25,300 nucleotides of DNA, taken from a virus. A program made the position numbers and the translations under genes. This document shows, in pieces, positions 6,605-13,320 of this stretch (position 1 is the first letter of the stretch; every line of letters begins with the position of its first letter). The stretch is from IMG/VR virus record IMGVR_UViG_3300028364_000134, positions 1-25,300 of that record. One strand, written 5' to 3'. The notes below the pieces were generated by a model that saw only the letters and a program-made list of their open reading frames with translations, was not told the origin of the DNA and did not search any database.

Positions 6605-6655
6605 TAACCTAGGTGAGATTCGAACTCACACGCCCTTTCGAGCATTGGTTTCTTA
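6605..6655 (-). pseudogene. 3' half of a tRNA-Leu-type gene
   Basis: Minus strand: TAAGAA-ACCAA (anticodon loop and 3' stem strand), a long variable arm GCTCGAAAGGGC, T-arm GTGAG-TTCGAAT-CTCAC and acceptor strand CTAGGTT-A. The 5' half is missing here; the HNH stop codon TAA lies in the anticodon loop. A matching 5' half stands at 7248-7273, beyond the HNH gene and another tRNA. Confidence 0.65.
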
Positions 6656-7102
6656 TTTATTATAGTTTCCTTTATTTTTACCAGAATTATTTTCTGTTAA
6701 TGAATGACAATTAGGACATAAAATCTGTAAATTAGTAAAATTATTGTTATATTTATTACCATCAATGTGGTGTAATTCTATAGGTATTAATTTACCCATC
6801 CACATATGTAAGTCACAATTTTCACATTTATGTTTTTTTACATTATCTTCTATTAACTTATTTTTTAATAAATTACTTTTAACACATGTTGACTTTGAAT
6901 ATTCTAGAGCTGTTTTTCTATCGTTACTAATTTTAATATTTTTACCACCTTTATTACCACCATAAATAATACCCATTTTATCTAAATAAGAATTTAATGT
7001 TTCTGGTTTACACTTTAATTCTCTACATATAAACGCTTTAGATTGATTAATATCAATCCACCCATTAATTTCATCTTTTCTTTCTAATATATCTATTCTC
7101 AT
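6653..7102 (-). CDS. HNH homing endonuclease
   Basis: With the start at 7102 (MRIDILERKDEING) the protein has 149 residues. A helix-turn-helix region (INQSKAFICRELKCKPETLNSYL) leads to a basic linker, a CENCD zinc pair and the HNH core ELHHIDGNKYNNNF...LCPNCHSLTENNSGKN. An ATG 21 bases further upstream is in frame, but the conserved motif GTATTTATTA lies between the two ATGs, which favours the inner start. The gene sits between the 5' and 3' halves of a tRNA-Leu, with its stop codon inside the anticodon loop, so it probably invaded that tRNA. Confidence 0.88.
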   Translation of the reverse strand: MRIDILERKDEINGWIDINQSKAFICRELKCKPETLNSYLDKMGIIYGGNKGGKNIKISNDRKTALEYSKSTCVKSNLLKNKLIEDNVKKHKCENCDLHMWMGKLIPIELHHIDGNKYNNNFTNLQILCPNCHSLTENNSGKNKGNYNK

Positions 7103-7156
7103 ATTAATAAATACGGTACACATTAATGAAAGGCTACTTTAGTGTATAATAATTTG

Positions 7157-7239
7157 TAACTCAGAAGGGATTCGAACCCTTAAAGGTCTGGCCTTCTAAG
7201 GACCAATGCTCTGCCGTTCGCTTTTTTACCCACTGAGCT
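7157..7239 (-). tRNA. odd Leu-anticodon tRNA (TAG) with enlarged D region
   Basis: Sister of 6426-6508 with a few substitutions. The acceptor AGCTCAG/CTGAGTT pairs at all seven positions, the anticodon arm is TGGTC-CTTAGAA-GGCCA (TAG, codon CTA) and the T-arm is AAGGG/CCCTT. It shares the long A-rich D region (GGTAAAAAAGCG) and short variable loop. Change of anticodon between copies (AAG versus TAG), with the stem kept paired, suggests selection rather than decay. Confidence 0.55.
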
Positions 7240-7247
7240 ATTTTAAA

Positions 7248-7273
7248 CGTGTCTACCATTCCACCACTAAGCC
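7248..7273 (-). pseudogene. 5' half of a tRNA-Leu-type gene
   Basis: Minus-strand GGCTTAG-TG-GTGGAATGGTAGACACG matches the acceptor and D-arm of the intact tRNA-Leu genes nearby. Its acceptor strand pairs with CTAGGTT of the 3' half at 6605-6655. It runs straight into the next tRNA with no anticodon arm of its own. Confidence 0.6.
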
Positions 7274-7281
7274 ATAATATG

Positions 7282-7367
7282 TGGGCCAGAAGGGAGTCGA
7301 ACCCTCACGCCCCTTACGAGGCACAGGGGCTTAAACCCTGTGTGTCTACCAGTTCCACCACTAGGGC
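7282..7367 (-). tRNA. tRNA-Leu(TAA), copy 1
   Basis: Class II tRNA with long variable arm (GCCTCGTAAGGGGC), anticodon arm CAGGG-TTTAAGC-CCCTG (TAA) and T-arm GAGGG/CCCTT. The acceptor strands GCCCTAG and CTGGCCC mismatch at two positions, where copy 2 pairs fully. Copy 1 may therefore be a mosaic or partly damaged. Confidence 0.75.
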
Positions 7368-7379
7368 AATTTGTGGGGG

Positions 7380-7553
7380 TTAACCCCACTGTTTATTTTT
7401 ATAATTCTTCCAGTTATCATCTATACCATATTTCTTTCCATTACACCCTTTATTAGGTGGACAAAAATCACAGTGTAAATGTACTTTTCTCATAGTCATT
7501 TTATACACACGACTATCTGTTGTGTTTTCGACAATTATTTTGTGTCTTCCCAT
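7380..7553 (-). CDS. small protein with zinc-type cysteines
   Basis: 57 residues, starting MGRHKIIVEN, with a central HCDFCPPNKGC cluster (three Cys, His) and a C-terminal WKNYKNKQWG of the kind seen in small phage proteins. Not recognised. It lies between tRNA-Leu copy 1 and an endonuclease gene, inside the segment bounded by the 14-bp direct repeat GGGCAATTTGTGGG, and so may belong to that inserted segment. Confidence 0.5.
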   Translation of the reverse strand: MGRHKIIVENTTDSRVYKMTMRKVHLHCDFCPPNKGCNGKKYGIDDNWKNYKNKQWG

Positions 7554-7612
7554 AGTTTTGATGTGCTTTTATTTGCACTAACCAAAACCGTAAATTTTTA
7601 CATACATAATCA

Positions 7613-8305
7613 TTAATTTTGTACCCCCAATTTTATTATAAATCTAACAAACTCATCATAAGTTTTAATTATTTTTACATTTATCCCCTCTCTTTTATAT
7701 ATTTCTAATTTATTTAACCAATACTTATAATTTTCACCTAACCATTTTTTTCTCTTTTCTCTATCAACCCCATCTAATTCAATCCATAATTCAAAATCAT
7801 TTAAATAAACATCACTAATTTTACTAGAATTAGGTATTGGTTTATGTGGTATAAATTTAATTGATTTTGAATCTAAAAACTCAAAACATTTTTTTTCAAA
7901 ATTAGATTCAAAATAAACACCATTTTTAGTATATCCCTTTTTACCAAAACCACCTTTTCTACCTATTTCCTTAAGTCGTTCTCTCTCTTCATCATTATCA
8001 CATCGCTCTCTAATAATGGCTATCTGACGCTTTCGGTAGTCTTCATCACTCCAGTTATATTTAGCCCTACATTTATTACTACAATATAAAACATTTTTAT
8101 TTTTATAACTCTTATATTCTTCACTACAAAATCTACATTTTCTATTGAATAAAGAGTCTTCTCTTGTTAAGGTTTTACTAATCTTTTTATTAATTTCACC
8201 TCGTTTATTTTTAGTTGAGAAACCTCTAGCGCATTTAGAATCACAAAACCTCCCAGAACCATAAGAACTATTTTGTAATTTATCGCAATTTTCACAATTT
8301 TTCAT
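7613..8305 (-). CDS. zinc-finger plus PD-(D/E)XK (Vsr-like) homing endonuclease
   Basis: 230 residues. The N-terminal half carries two treble-clef-like Cys4 zinc sites (CENCDK...CDSKC and CRFC...CSNKC). The C-terminal half has a restriction-type nuclease core: a leading glutamate in YFESNFEKKCFEFLD, then SDVYLNDFELWIELDG with D and E of the metal site, at about residues 125-185. This layout fits free-standing phage endonucleases rather than a repair enzyme. Upstream is a broken tRNA 5' end (8345-8370). Motif GTATTTATAA lies 14 bases before the start. Confidence 0.75.
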   Translation of the reverse strand: MKNCENCDKLQNSSYGSGRFCDSKCARGFSTKNKRGEINKKISKTLTREDSLFNRKCRFCSEEYKSYKNKNVLYCSNKCRAKYNWSDEDYRKRQIAIIRERCDNDEERERLKEIGRKGGFGKKGYTKNGVYFESNFEKKCFEFLDSKSIKFIPHKPIPNSSKISDVYLNDFELWIELDGVDREKRKKWLGENYKYWLNKLEIYKREGINVKIIKTYDEFVRFIIKLGVQN

Positions 8306-8344
8306 ATTATATTTTTAATTATAAATACTCGAACTAATGCTTTA

Positions 8345-8370
8345 TGCATGGTTTTATTACACTATAGGGG
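8345..8370 (-). pseudogene. tRNA 5' fragment next to endonuclease gene
   Basis: Minus-strand GCCCCTATAGTGTAAT has the look of an acceptor 5' strand plus the beginning of a D-arm, after which tRNA features stop. No partner 3' half was found downstream. Confidence 0.35.
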
Positions 8371-8377
8371 CAATTTG

Positions 8378-8463
8378 TGGGCCAAGAGGGATTCGAACCC
8401 TCACGCCCCTTACGGAGCACAGGGGCTTAAACCCTGCGTGTCTACCAGTTCCACCACTGGCCC
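8378..8463 (-). tRNA. tRNA-Leu(TAA), copy 2
   Basis: Fully paired class II tRNA of 86 nt: acceptor GGGCCAG/TTGGCCC, anticodon loop TTTAAGC (TAA), long variable arm with CTCCGTAAGGGG and T-arm GAGGG-TTCGAAT-CCCTC. Discriminator A, CCA not encoded. Confidence 0.92.
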
Positions 8464-8469
8464 AATTTG

Positions 8470-8544
8470 TACCTTTAGAGGGAGTCGAACCCCCGACCTT
8501 CACCTTGTAAAAATGTTGCTCTAAACCAACTGAGCTATAAAGGT
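8470..8544 (-). tRNA. tRNA-Val(TAC)
   Basis: Acceptor ACCTTTA/TAAAGGT is perfect, the D-stem is GCTC/GAGC and the anticodon loop TTTACAA gives TAC. The anticodon stem ACATT/GGTGA contains one A-A mismatch and two wobbles. The T-stem pairs with one wobble. Confidence 0.75.
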
Positions 8545-8557
8545 ATTTCACTATTTG

Positions 8558-8640
8558 AGCCTAATGTTGGATTCGAACCAACGTGAGATTTCTCTAGCGG
8601 TTTTGCAGACCGCCCCATTCGGCCACTCTGGCAATTAGGC
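8558..8640 (-). tRNA. tRNA-Cys(GCA) with a long variable arm
   Basis: Acceptor GCCTAAT/ATTAGGC, anticodon arm GCGGT-CTGCAAA-ACCGC (GCA), T-arm GTTGG/CCAAC and discriminator U73, the base typical of tRNA-Cys. Between anticodon and T-arms is a 14-nt variable region with a GAG-AAAT-CTC hairpin. The D-arm GCCAGAGTGGCCGAATGG is like tRNA-Tyr/Ser. Ordinary bacterial tRNA-Cys has a short variable loop. Confidence 0.8.
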
Positions 8641-8646
8641 ATAAAA

Positions 8647-8676
8647 AAAGTCCGATGCTTTACAGTATCGGACTTT
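8647..8676 (-). terminator. intrinsic terminator after the short lipoprotein ORF
   Basis: Perfect 10-bp hairpin AAAGTCCGAT/ATCGGACTTT with a T run on the minus-strand 3' side. It lies between the short ORF at 8698-8781 and tRNA-Cys, mirroring 2589-2612. Confidence 0.85.
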
Positions 8677-8697
8677 GTATATTAATTAAAATTTAGT

Positions 8698-8781
8698 TCA
8701 ATTAATTCCACAGCCCGACACGCTCACTAAGACTAGTAAACATAAACAAAGGACAGATAGTATGTTATTAATTGTTTTCAT
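8698..8781 (-). CDS. 27-residue lipoprotein-like peptide
   Basis: The whole frame is a signal peptide: MKTINN, a hydrophobic stretch (ILSVLCLCLLVLVSV) and a lipobox SGC, with only GIN after the cysteine. After processing by signal peptidase II only a lipidated CGIN tetrapeptide would remain, unless it acts uncleaved. It has its own promoter (8831-8861) and terminator (8647-8676). Short lipopeptides of this kind can act in lysis or membrane disturbance; that is only a guess here. Its setting parallels 2644-2733. Confidence 0.55.
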   Translation of the reverse strand: MKTINNILSVLCLCLLVLVSVSGCGIN

Positions 8782-8830
8782 TTTTATTTTTATTTTATTA
8801 AAGGTTTAACCCTTTGTTATTAAATATAAG

Positions 8831-8861
8831 CAAATATAGTAAAAGTATTCTTATTAGTCAA
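8831..8861 (-). promoter_or_regulatory. Bacteroidota-type promoter
   Basis: Minus strand TTG-N20-TATATTTG, about 50 bases upstream of the short lipoprotein ORF and ahead of the tRNA array. Confidence 0.8.
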
Positions 8862-8879
8862 GTTTTTTTATAATTATTT

Positions 8880-9197
8880 TTATTTATTTCTATAATTGGA
8901 GTCTAAATGGTGTGTATAATTGCCCCAATGGAACCTATCGGTAACTTCACTCCTGAATTTATCCAAATCACATAGGTCTATCATATTCAAAGCATCTTCA
9001 AGGGCATCTTCATATTCTATAAATGAACCTGAAAATTCACAATTACCATTAAACTCGGAATAACCTAAATCGGTTCCACTATCCACCATACACATACTCC
9101 AAAGGAATCCTGATGCGTTAGTATAAATAGAGACAATAATATTCTTAGTGTCCATTATCACCTTATGTCTCTTTGTTAGTTCAATTAATCTTTCCAT
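8880..9197 (-). CDS. uncharacterised phage protein
   Basis: 105 residues, not recognised. Mixed strand and helix, acidic in the middle (EYEDALEDALNMIDLCDLDKF), with an N-terminal segment (TKNIIVSIYTNASGFLWSM) that looks like two beta strands. No signal peptide or membrane segment. It is the last gene of the group 8880-10046 and follows the 40-residue ORF by 11 bases. Confidence 0.65.
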   Translation of the reverse strand: MERLIELTKRHKVIMDTKNIIVSIYTNASGFLWSMCMVDSGTDLGYSEFNGNCEFSGSFIEYEDALEDALNMIDLCDLDKFRSEVTDRFHWGNYTHHLDSNYRNK

Positions 9198-9208
9198 ACA
9201 TTTATATT

Positions 9209-9331
9209 TTAAAGATGCTTATCGCACCACTCCCATTTTTCTTTTAGCGTTGGATTGTCGTTTGGCTTTCCAGCCAATTTGTACTTGTTGCCCCTACATG
9301 GGCATTTAAAAATTCTAACTGGTTGTTCCAT
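9209..9331 (-). CDS. small protein with CPC and C-x-K motif
   Basis: 40 residues, MEQPVRIFKCPCRGNKYKLAG to WEWCDKH. The CPC and a later WC..H could bind one zinc. The ATG lies one base after the stop of the upstream gene at 9333-10046 (TAATATG), which supports translation as part of the same operon. Confidence 0.6.
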   Translation of the reverse strand: MEQPVRIFKCPCRGNKYKLAGKPNDNPTLKEKWEWCDKHL

Positions 9332-9332
9332 A

Positions 9333-10046
9333 TTATTTTGTTTTTTTAGGTCTGGTCCTGAAACCATATTTAGGGTCAAAACCCTTGCTGTTAATAATCA
9401 CTTTATCGTCACCTACTGGCATCTTTGGGGTTGATACGTCAACTAATGTTGAACCTAGAAACATGCTTATCTCTTGGAATGCCTGATACTCACCGACTTT
9501 CCTATAAAAATCGATATCACTTAATTTTTTGTTAATATTAACTTCCCAAACCCCCGTTTCATAATAATATAGTGTGGGTGACTGGTATTTAATATGTTCA
9601 TCAAGAATTACTTTATCAGTTAATGATGAAATAACTAAATTAAATAACTCAACTCTATTCCACTTACTCCAATTTACTTTGAAATCATATTCTATCTCTT
9701 TGAAGAACTCTAAACACTCGTCAACCCCTATTATTCTTTTGGTTATTAACTCAGAATTAAATTTCTTTTTGCTTTTATAGGTATAAATTACCTCTGGATA
9801 TACTTTACCACAAAAAAATAAGAATCTGGTGTGATAGGATTCTAAATTATGACCATTAAATAATGTATTCTTATCCGTATAAGAATAACTTTGTTTTAAT
9901 GTTACCCAACCAGGGGGTGATAATAAATCATCCATTTCTTTACTCGCCCTTTCACTATTTGAGGTCCTAACGTAATGTATTGATTTGTCAATACCCAAAG
10001 ACATACCTATGTCATAATAATCCTTAAATTTAGATATAATTTTCAT
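9333..10046 (-). CDS. conserved-looking phage protein of unknown function
   Basis: 237 residues, soluble, beginning MKIISKFKDYYD and ending in a basic tail GFDPKYGFRTRPKKTK. The mid part has CGKVYPEVIYTYKSKK, which looks like a beta hairpin. I recall proteins with this kind of start and basic C-terminus as common in large phages, but no function can be inferred. First gene of a small operon with 9209-9331 and 8880-9197. Confidence 0.7.
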   Translation of the reverse strand: MKIISKFKDYYDIGMSLGIDKSIHYVRTSNSERASKEMDDLLSPPGWVTLKQSYSYTDKNTLFNGHNLESYHTRFLFFCGKVYPEVIYTYKSKKKFNSELITKRIIGVDECLEFFKEIEYDFKVNWSKWNRVELFNLVISSLTDKVILDEHIKYQSPTLYYYETGVWEVNINKKLSDIDFYRKVGEYQAFQEISMFLGSTLVDVSTPKMPVGDDKVIINSKGFDPKYGFRTRPKKTK

Positions 10047-10102
10047 AATTAATATTTAAGTTACGCCTTTACTAATTACTATCCCAGGGTTATATTTTAA
10101 AC

Positions 10103-10423
10103 ATGGGAATAGTATATTTATTAAGAGCTGATAACGGTGATTGTGATTTACATAAAATAGGAATCACAAAATATAGTAATGCCGATAAAAGATTGAAAAG
10201 TCTTAAAACAGGTAACGGTAACGAAATCACGGTTATAGAAACCTTTCAATCTAAATTTAACAATAAAATAGAACGTGCACTGCATAACAGATACGTAAAT
10301 AAACGGGCAAAGGGTGAATGGTTTGAACTAACCAATGAGGAAGTGAAATCATTCGTGGTTGATTGCCAAAAATTACACGATAACTTTCAATTATTGGTGA
10401 AATCTGGCAACCCCTTTATTTAA
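10103..10423 (+). CDS. T5orf172 / GIY-YIG-like domain protein
   Basis: 106 residues made of one domain. GIVYLLRAD followed by LHKIGITKYSNADKRLKSL corresponds to the GIY and YIG-like strands of the T5orf172/MUG113 family. It continues with IERALHNRY and GEWFELTNEEV, both typical of that family. Such proteins belong to the GIY-YIG nuclease superfamily; their role in phages is not settled. It is transcribed against its neighbours and its 3' end overlaps that of the nucleotidyltransferase gene by eight bases. Confidence 0.75.
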   Translation: MGIVYLLRADNGDCDLHKIGITKYSNADKRLKSLKTGNGNEITVIETFQSKFNNKIERALHNRYVNKRAKGEWFELTNEEVKSFVVDCQKLHDNFQLLVKSGNPFI

Positions 10424-11339
10424 CAATATTATTTGCCTGTTCAAAAGTCCCATAAATATAGTCAATTGATGAGGCTACTATAAACTCATTAAAACTTATC
10501 TCATGAACCTTATCTACGTAAAGTTTAAAGTTAATAATACTTTCACCTAAATCCTTACCATTAAGGTTATACTTATCCTTGATGATTTGACCATTGAATT
10601 TAAGGCTGATTAACTTTTTTCTAGCGGTATTATATTCGATTTCAGCTAAGTGAAGGTCAATATTAGCTAATGGAAATTCAGTACGAATCACATTGATAAT
10701 ATTGTTCTTAATTAACTTAATCCTACCTTTATCATATTCGGGGTGTGAATCCTTTCCATCGATATATTCAAGAAATGACATATAAGATTTACGCTTAACA
10801 TTACGTTCTCGGTTAATCTTATTGAGTTCGCTTAACTGGAACATTGGTGCATTAAAATACTTGGATGTTATTACATATTCAAAGATATCCTCTAGGGTAT
10901 CGAAACCAGTAATCCATCTATTATAATTCAAGTCCAAAAATTTAAATATCTTTGGATAGTCCTTACTTATGATAATCTTGGTCTTGGTGGCTTTATTATC
11001 ACTGTAATGGTTATACCAAAGACCTTCTTGCCCATATTTTAAACCAATTGATTGCGCTAATCTACCAATAAAATTTCCAAGGTCATTAAAGGCCATATAA
11101 TGATAGTTTGAATCAAAATCTTCTGGTGCACAAGTAATGAAATCAACCTGGATTTCCTTGTAATCAAATGACCAAACATTTCCATTATGAAAAATCTCAT
11201 TAGGGTTAAAAGTCTTTTTGATATATTCGTTCATGTTTTGGTTGAACGATTCCATTGATACGATAATGTCGATATCTCCGAAGGTTTCTTTTTTATGGTA
11301 GAATCTTGGGATGTCATATTTATCGAACGTAAAAGACAT
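10416..11339 (-). CDS. nucleotidyltransferase-fold protein (5' end interrupted)
   Basis: 307 residues from the ATG at 11339. The NTase signature is present as TFGDIDIIV (two metal-binding Asp) near residue 20 and VDFITC with the third Asp near residue 67. The C-terminal part (FNGQIIKDKYNLNGKDLGESI) resembles the tail of CCA-adding/poly(A) polymerases. The reading frame continues upstream of this ATG to another ATG at 11504. The upstream part encodes VNVIGGAALKNTFTRRYERK, which fits the missing first helix and strand of an NTase, but one TAA codon (11460-11462) interrupts it. A role in maturing the CCA-less phage tRNAs is possible but not shown. Confidence 0.65.
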   Translation of the reverse strand: MSFTFDKYDIPRFYHKKETFGDIDIIVSMESFNQNMNEYIKKTFNPNEIFHNGNVWSFDYKEIQVDFITCAPEDFDSNYHYMAFNDLGNFIGRLAQSIGLKYGQEGLWYNHYSDNKATKTKIIISKDYPKIFKFLDLNYNRWITGFDTLEDIFEYVITSKYFNAPMFQLSELNKINRERNVKRKSYMSFLEYIDGKDSHPEYDKGRIKLIKNNIINVIRTEFPLANIDLHLAEIEYNTARKKLISLKFNGQIIKDKYNLNGKDLGESIINFKLYVDKVHEISFNEFIVASSIDYIYGTFEQANNIVK

Positions 11340-11568
11340 GATTTGAAAAAGTTCTTCACAAACTTCCTCAAACTCTTTTCTTTCGTAACGTCTTGTGAAC
11401 GTATTTTTTAGTGCTGCGCCCCCTATGACATTAACCCCCTCTCGGATAGGCCCTCGTATTTAATTAATTTTTTCATCACTTAACTCTTTTAGTGGATACT
11501 CCATTGGAGATTAAAATCTTTTTGACTTTATTTCTCGGATATCTTTTAATAAATTAATATTATATATT

Positions 11569-12207
11569 TTAATTACATAACCTCGATGTAAATACGACTT
11601 CATCACCATCTGTTAACGTGTCGCTATTATCTTTATCTATTCCGAATATTATTACATTACCCCCGTTAGGACATTCTTCGGGTGTTGGTTTGTTTGATAT
11701 ACTTACAAGTTTAGAATTGATATTAATTAAACAAAATCTAAATACCCCCTTAACTTCCGATGATTCTATAATTTTATTTAAATTTACGTCAAAACCCCAA
11801 GTAACCGAAACTAAACGACCAGTACAAGTGATTTCGGATGGTAGAAGTTCTTCTTTATATATTACTGATAAACCATTATCACCTTGTGGACCTTGTGGAC
11901 CTTGTGGACCTTGTGGACCTTGTGGACCTTGTGGACCTTGTGAACCTTGTGGACCATCAGTACCTTCTGGGCCTTCTGGGCCTTGTGGACCATCAGTACC
12001 TTCTGGGCCTTCTGGGCCTTGAACTCCTTGGGGGGCGTTACAATCAAGAGTATTATATTGACCATCACCATTGATGTCCTCATTTGTATCGCCATCACCG
12101 TTAGCGTTTAAATCCCAACAACTTAAACCATCTATACCATCTTTACCATCTTCTGGTGTACAGCCCAACATTAAGACCATTAAAATTATTTTTAAGACTA
12201 TTTTCAT
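11569..12207 (-). CDS. collagen-like lipoprotein
   Basis: 212 residues. It starts with a lipoprotein signal [16 protein letters not shown] (Cys16 would be lipidated). An Asp/Asn-rich segment ([16 protein letters not shown]) that may bind calcium follows, then about 17 Gly-X-Y triplets at residues 61-112, mainly GPQ and GPE. A globular C-terminal domain with four Cys comes last, containing a second Asp-rich loop [16 protein letters not shown]. Proteins of this layout form trimeric stalks. In a phage it may be a surface protein expressed in the host, or a moron gene. It has its own promoter at 12270-12300. Confidence 0.85.
   Translation of the reverse strand: MKIVLKIILMVLMLGCTPEDGKDGIDGLSCWDLNANGDGDTNEDINGDGQYNTLDCNAPQGVQGPEGPEGTDGPQGPEGPEGTDGPQGSQGPQGPQGPQGPQGPQGPQGDNGLSVIYKEELLPSEITCTGRLVSVTWGFDVNLNKIIESSEVKGVFRFCLININSKLVSISNKPTPEECPNGGNVIIFGIDKDNSDTLTDGDEVVFTSRLCN
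11881..12022. repeat. 9-bp and 36-bp tandem repeats encoding Gly-X-Y triplets
   Basis: About seven copies of GGACCTTGT are followed by two copies of a longer unit that contains ACCATCAGTACCTTCTGG. All units keep the reading frame of the collagen-like gene. Copy number is likely to vary by slippage. Confidence 0.9.
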
Positions 12208-12269
12208 TTTATTTATTATTATTTTAATAATTTTTCTTTTTCAACCATTTTTAATTGATTTAAGTTATA

Positions 12270-12300
12270 CAAATATACTAATTTATTTTTTGGTACACAA
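12270..12300 (-). promoter_or_regulatory. Bacteroidota-type promoter
   Basis: Minus strand TTG-N20-TATATTTG, 63 bases before the ATG of the collagen-like lipoprotein gene. It gives that gene an independent transcript. Confidence 0.8.
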
Positions 12301-12321
12301 ATAAAAGTTTAGTTTTTTAAT

Positions 12322-12534
12322 TTATATTTTAAATGGTCTTAATCTTTTAAAATTATAATTAAATATTTGTACTGATTTAACTTTTTTAATTCTTTCAGAA
12401 AATCTTAATACTTTTTTATCGGTTCTGATAATTCTAAACCCATCAAATTTTTTATTAGATAAGAATTTTAACCTTATCCAGAATTCGTTATCCATTATAC
12501 AAGCGTGAAATACTTTATTTTCGTAAAATTTCAT
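12322..12534 (-). CDS. small basic protein, unknown
   Basis: 70 residues, highly basic, with short strand-forming segments (EFWIRLKFLS, DGFRIIRTD, VQIFNYNFKRLRPF). No known motif recognised. It lies 15 bases downstream of the membrane-protein gene and is probably in the same transcript. Confidence 0.5.
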   Translation of the reverse strand: MKFYENKVFHACIMDNEFWIRLKFLSNKKFDGFRIIRTDKKVLRFSERIKKVKSVQIFNYNFKRLRPFKI

Positions 12535-12549
12535 AATTAAAAATTTTTA

Positions 12550-12882
12550 TTATTCCTGTTTTAAAATTTTAAAATTAATCACACCACTTATCTGAGTGTT
12601 CCAATACCCACCTATCCCCATGAATAAATCACCAGAAACATATTGTAAGTCGCAATCCTGAAATTCACGTTTACTTGAATGACAATTAATTTGGAAGTGT
12701 ATATCCTTAGGTTGACTGACCACAATAGTATCCTTTGAACCATTCATTAATTCAATCTCGATAGTATATTTTGAATACTCCGATGAATGATGATAATAAT
12801 ATAGTTCAGAACCTATCGCCATCCAGATTAAAGCCAGATAGAAACAAGTTAGACCAAATATGGTACGTCTTTTAAAATTCAT
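12550..12882 (-). CDS. single-span membrane protein, unknown
   Basis: 110 residues. A basic N-terminus (MNFKRRT) is followed by one hydrophobic segment (IFGLTCFYLALIWMAIG) and a beta-rich outer part of about 85 residues containing two Cys. The topology suggests an N-terminal anchor with the rest in the periplasm. Function not recognised. Confidence 0.6.
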   Translation of the reverse strand: MNFKRRTIFGLTCFYLALIWMAIGSELYYYHHSSEYSKYTIEIELMNGSKDTIVVSQPKDIHFQINCHSSKREFQDCDLQYVSGDLFMGIGGYWNTQISGVINFKILKQE

Positions 12883-12937
12883 AATTATTTCATTTCAATT
12901 ATATATGTAATGGTACATTGACTACTATCACCGAATT

Positions 12938-13303
12938 TTATAAGTTTTCACACAATTTATTAGCTAGTGAAGTTATATATGTTTTAACTATTGTGTCAGC
13001 ATCGTCAAATGAAATTGGGTCACGACCCAATTCTTTAAAAATTATAACTGTACTAAACCATGTTAAATCAATTATAATTTTATTTTCTGGTTTATTAATA
13101 TTATATTCACCAGAACAATAGAACATTAACTTAGAACTCAAAATATCCACATCTAAAGTTTTTAATTTATCAGGTTTTTCAAAATTAAGTTCACTTTTAT
13201 AAAAATACCCCACTTCGACGTATTTTTTTGTTAACATAATATATTTTCCTTCATTATCATCATATATTATTTCATATAACGCTTTAATTATATTTTCTTC
13301 CAT
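12938..13303 (-). CDS. uncharacterised acidic phage protein
   Basis: 121 residues without signal peptide or known motif. Begins MEENIIKALYEIIYDD and ends SLANKLCENL; likely mixed alpha/beta. A clear promoter at 13321-13351 lies just upstream, so it heads the group 12322-13303. Confidence 0.6.
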   Translation of the reverse strand: MEENIIKALYEIIYDDNEGKYIMLTKKYVEVGYFYKSELNFEKPDKLKTLDVDILSSKLMFYCSGEYNINKPENKIIIDLTWFSTVIIFKELGRDPISFDDADTIVKTYITSLANKLCENL

Positions 13304-13320
13304 TTAATTTAAATTTTATA

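Noticed and set aside
7364-8381. 14-bp direct repeat GGGCAATTTGTGGG as a transposon target duplication around the nuclease gene
   Set aside because: CAATTTGT also occurs as the spacer between other tRNAs in this array (for example 8464-8470), so the repeat is more simply a duplicated tRNA spacer; no transposase or terminal repeats are seen.
11881-12022. Possible CRISPR array from short regular repeats
   Set aside because: Units are 9 bp without unique spacers and encode Gly-X-Y triplets in frame.
11618-12098. Long overlapping frames on both strands across the collagen repeat (for example GPC-rich and VDL-rich proteins)
   Set aside because: They are by-products of the 9-bp repeat read in other frames. 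Only the minus-strand frame 11569-12207 has a signal peptide, promoter and non-repeat domains.
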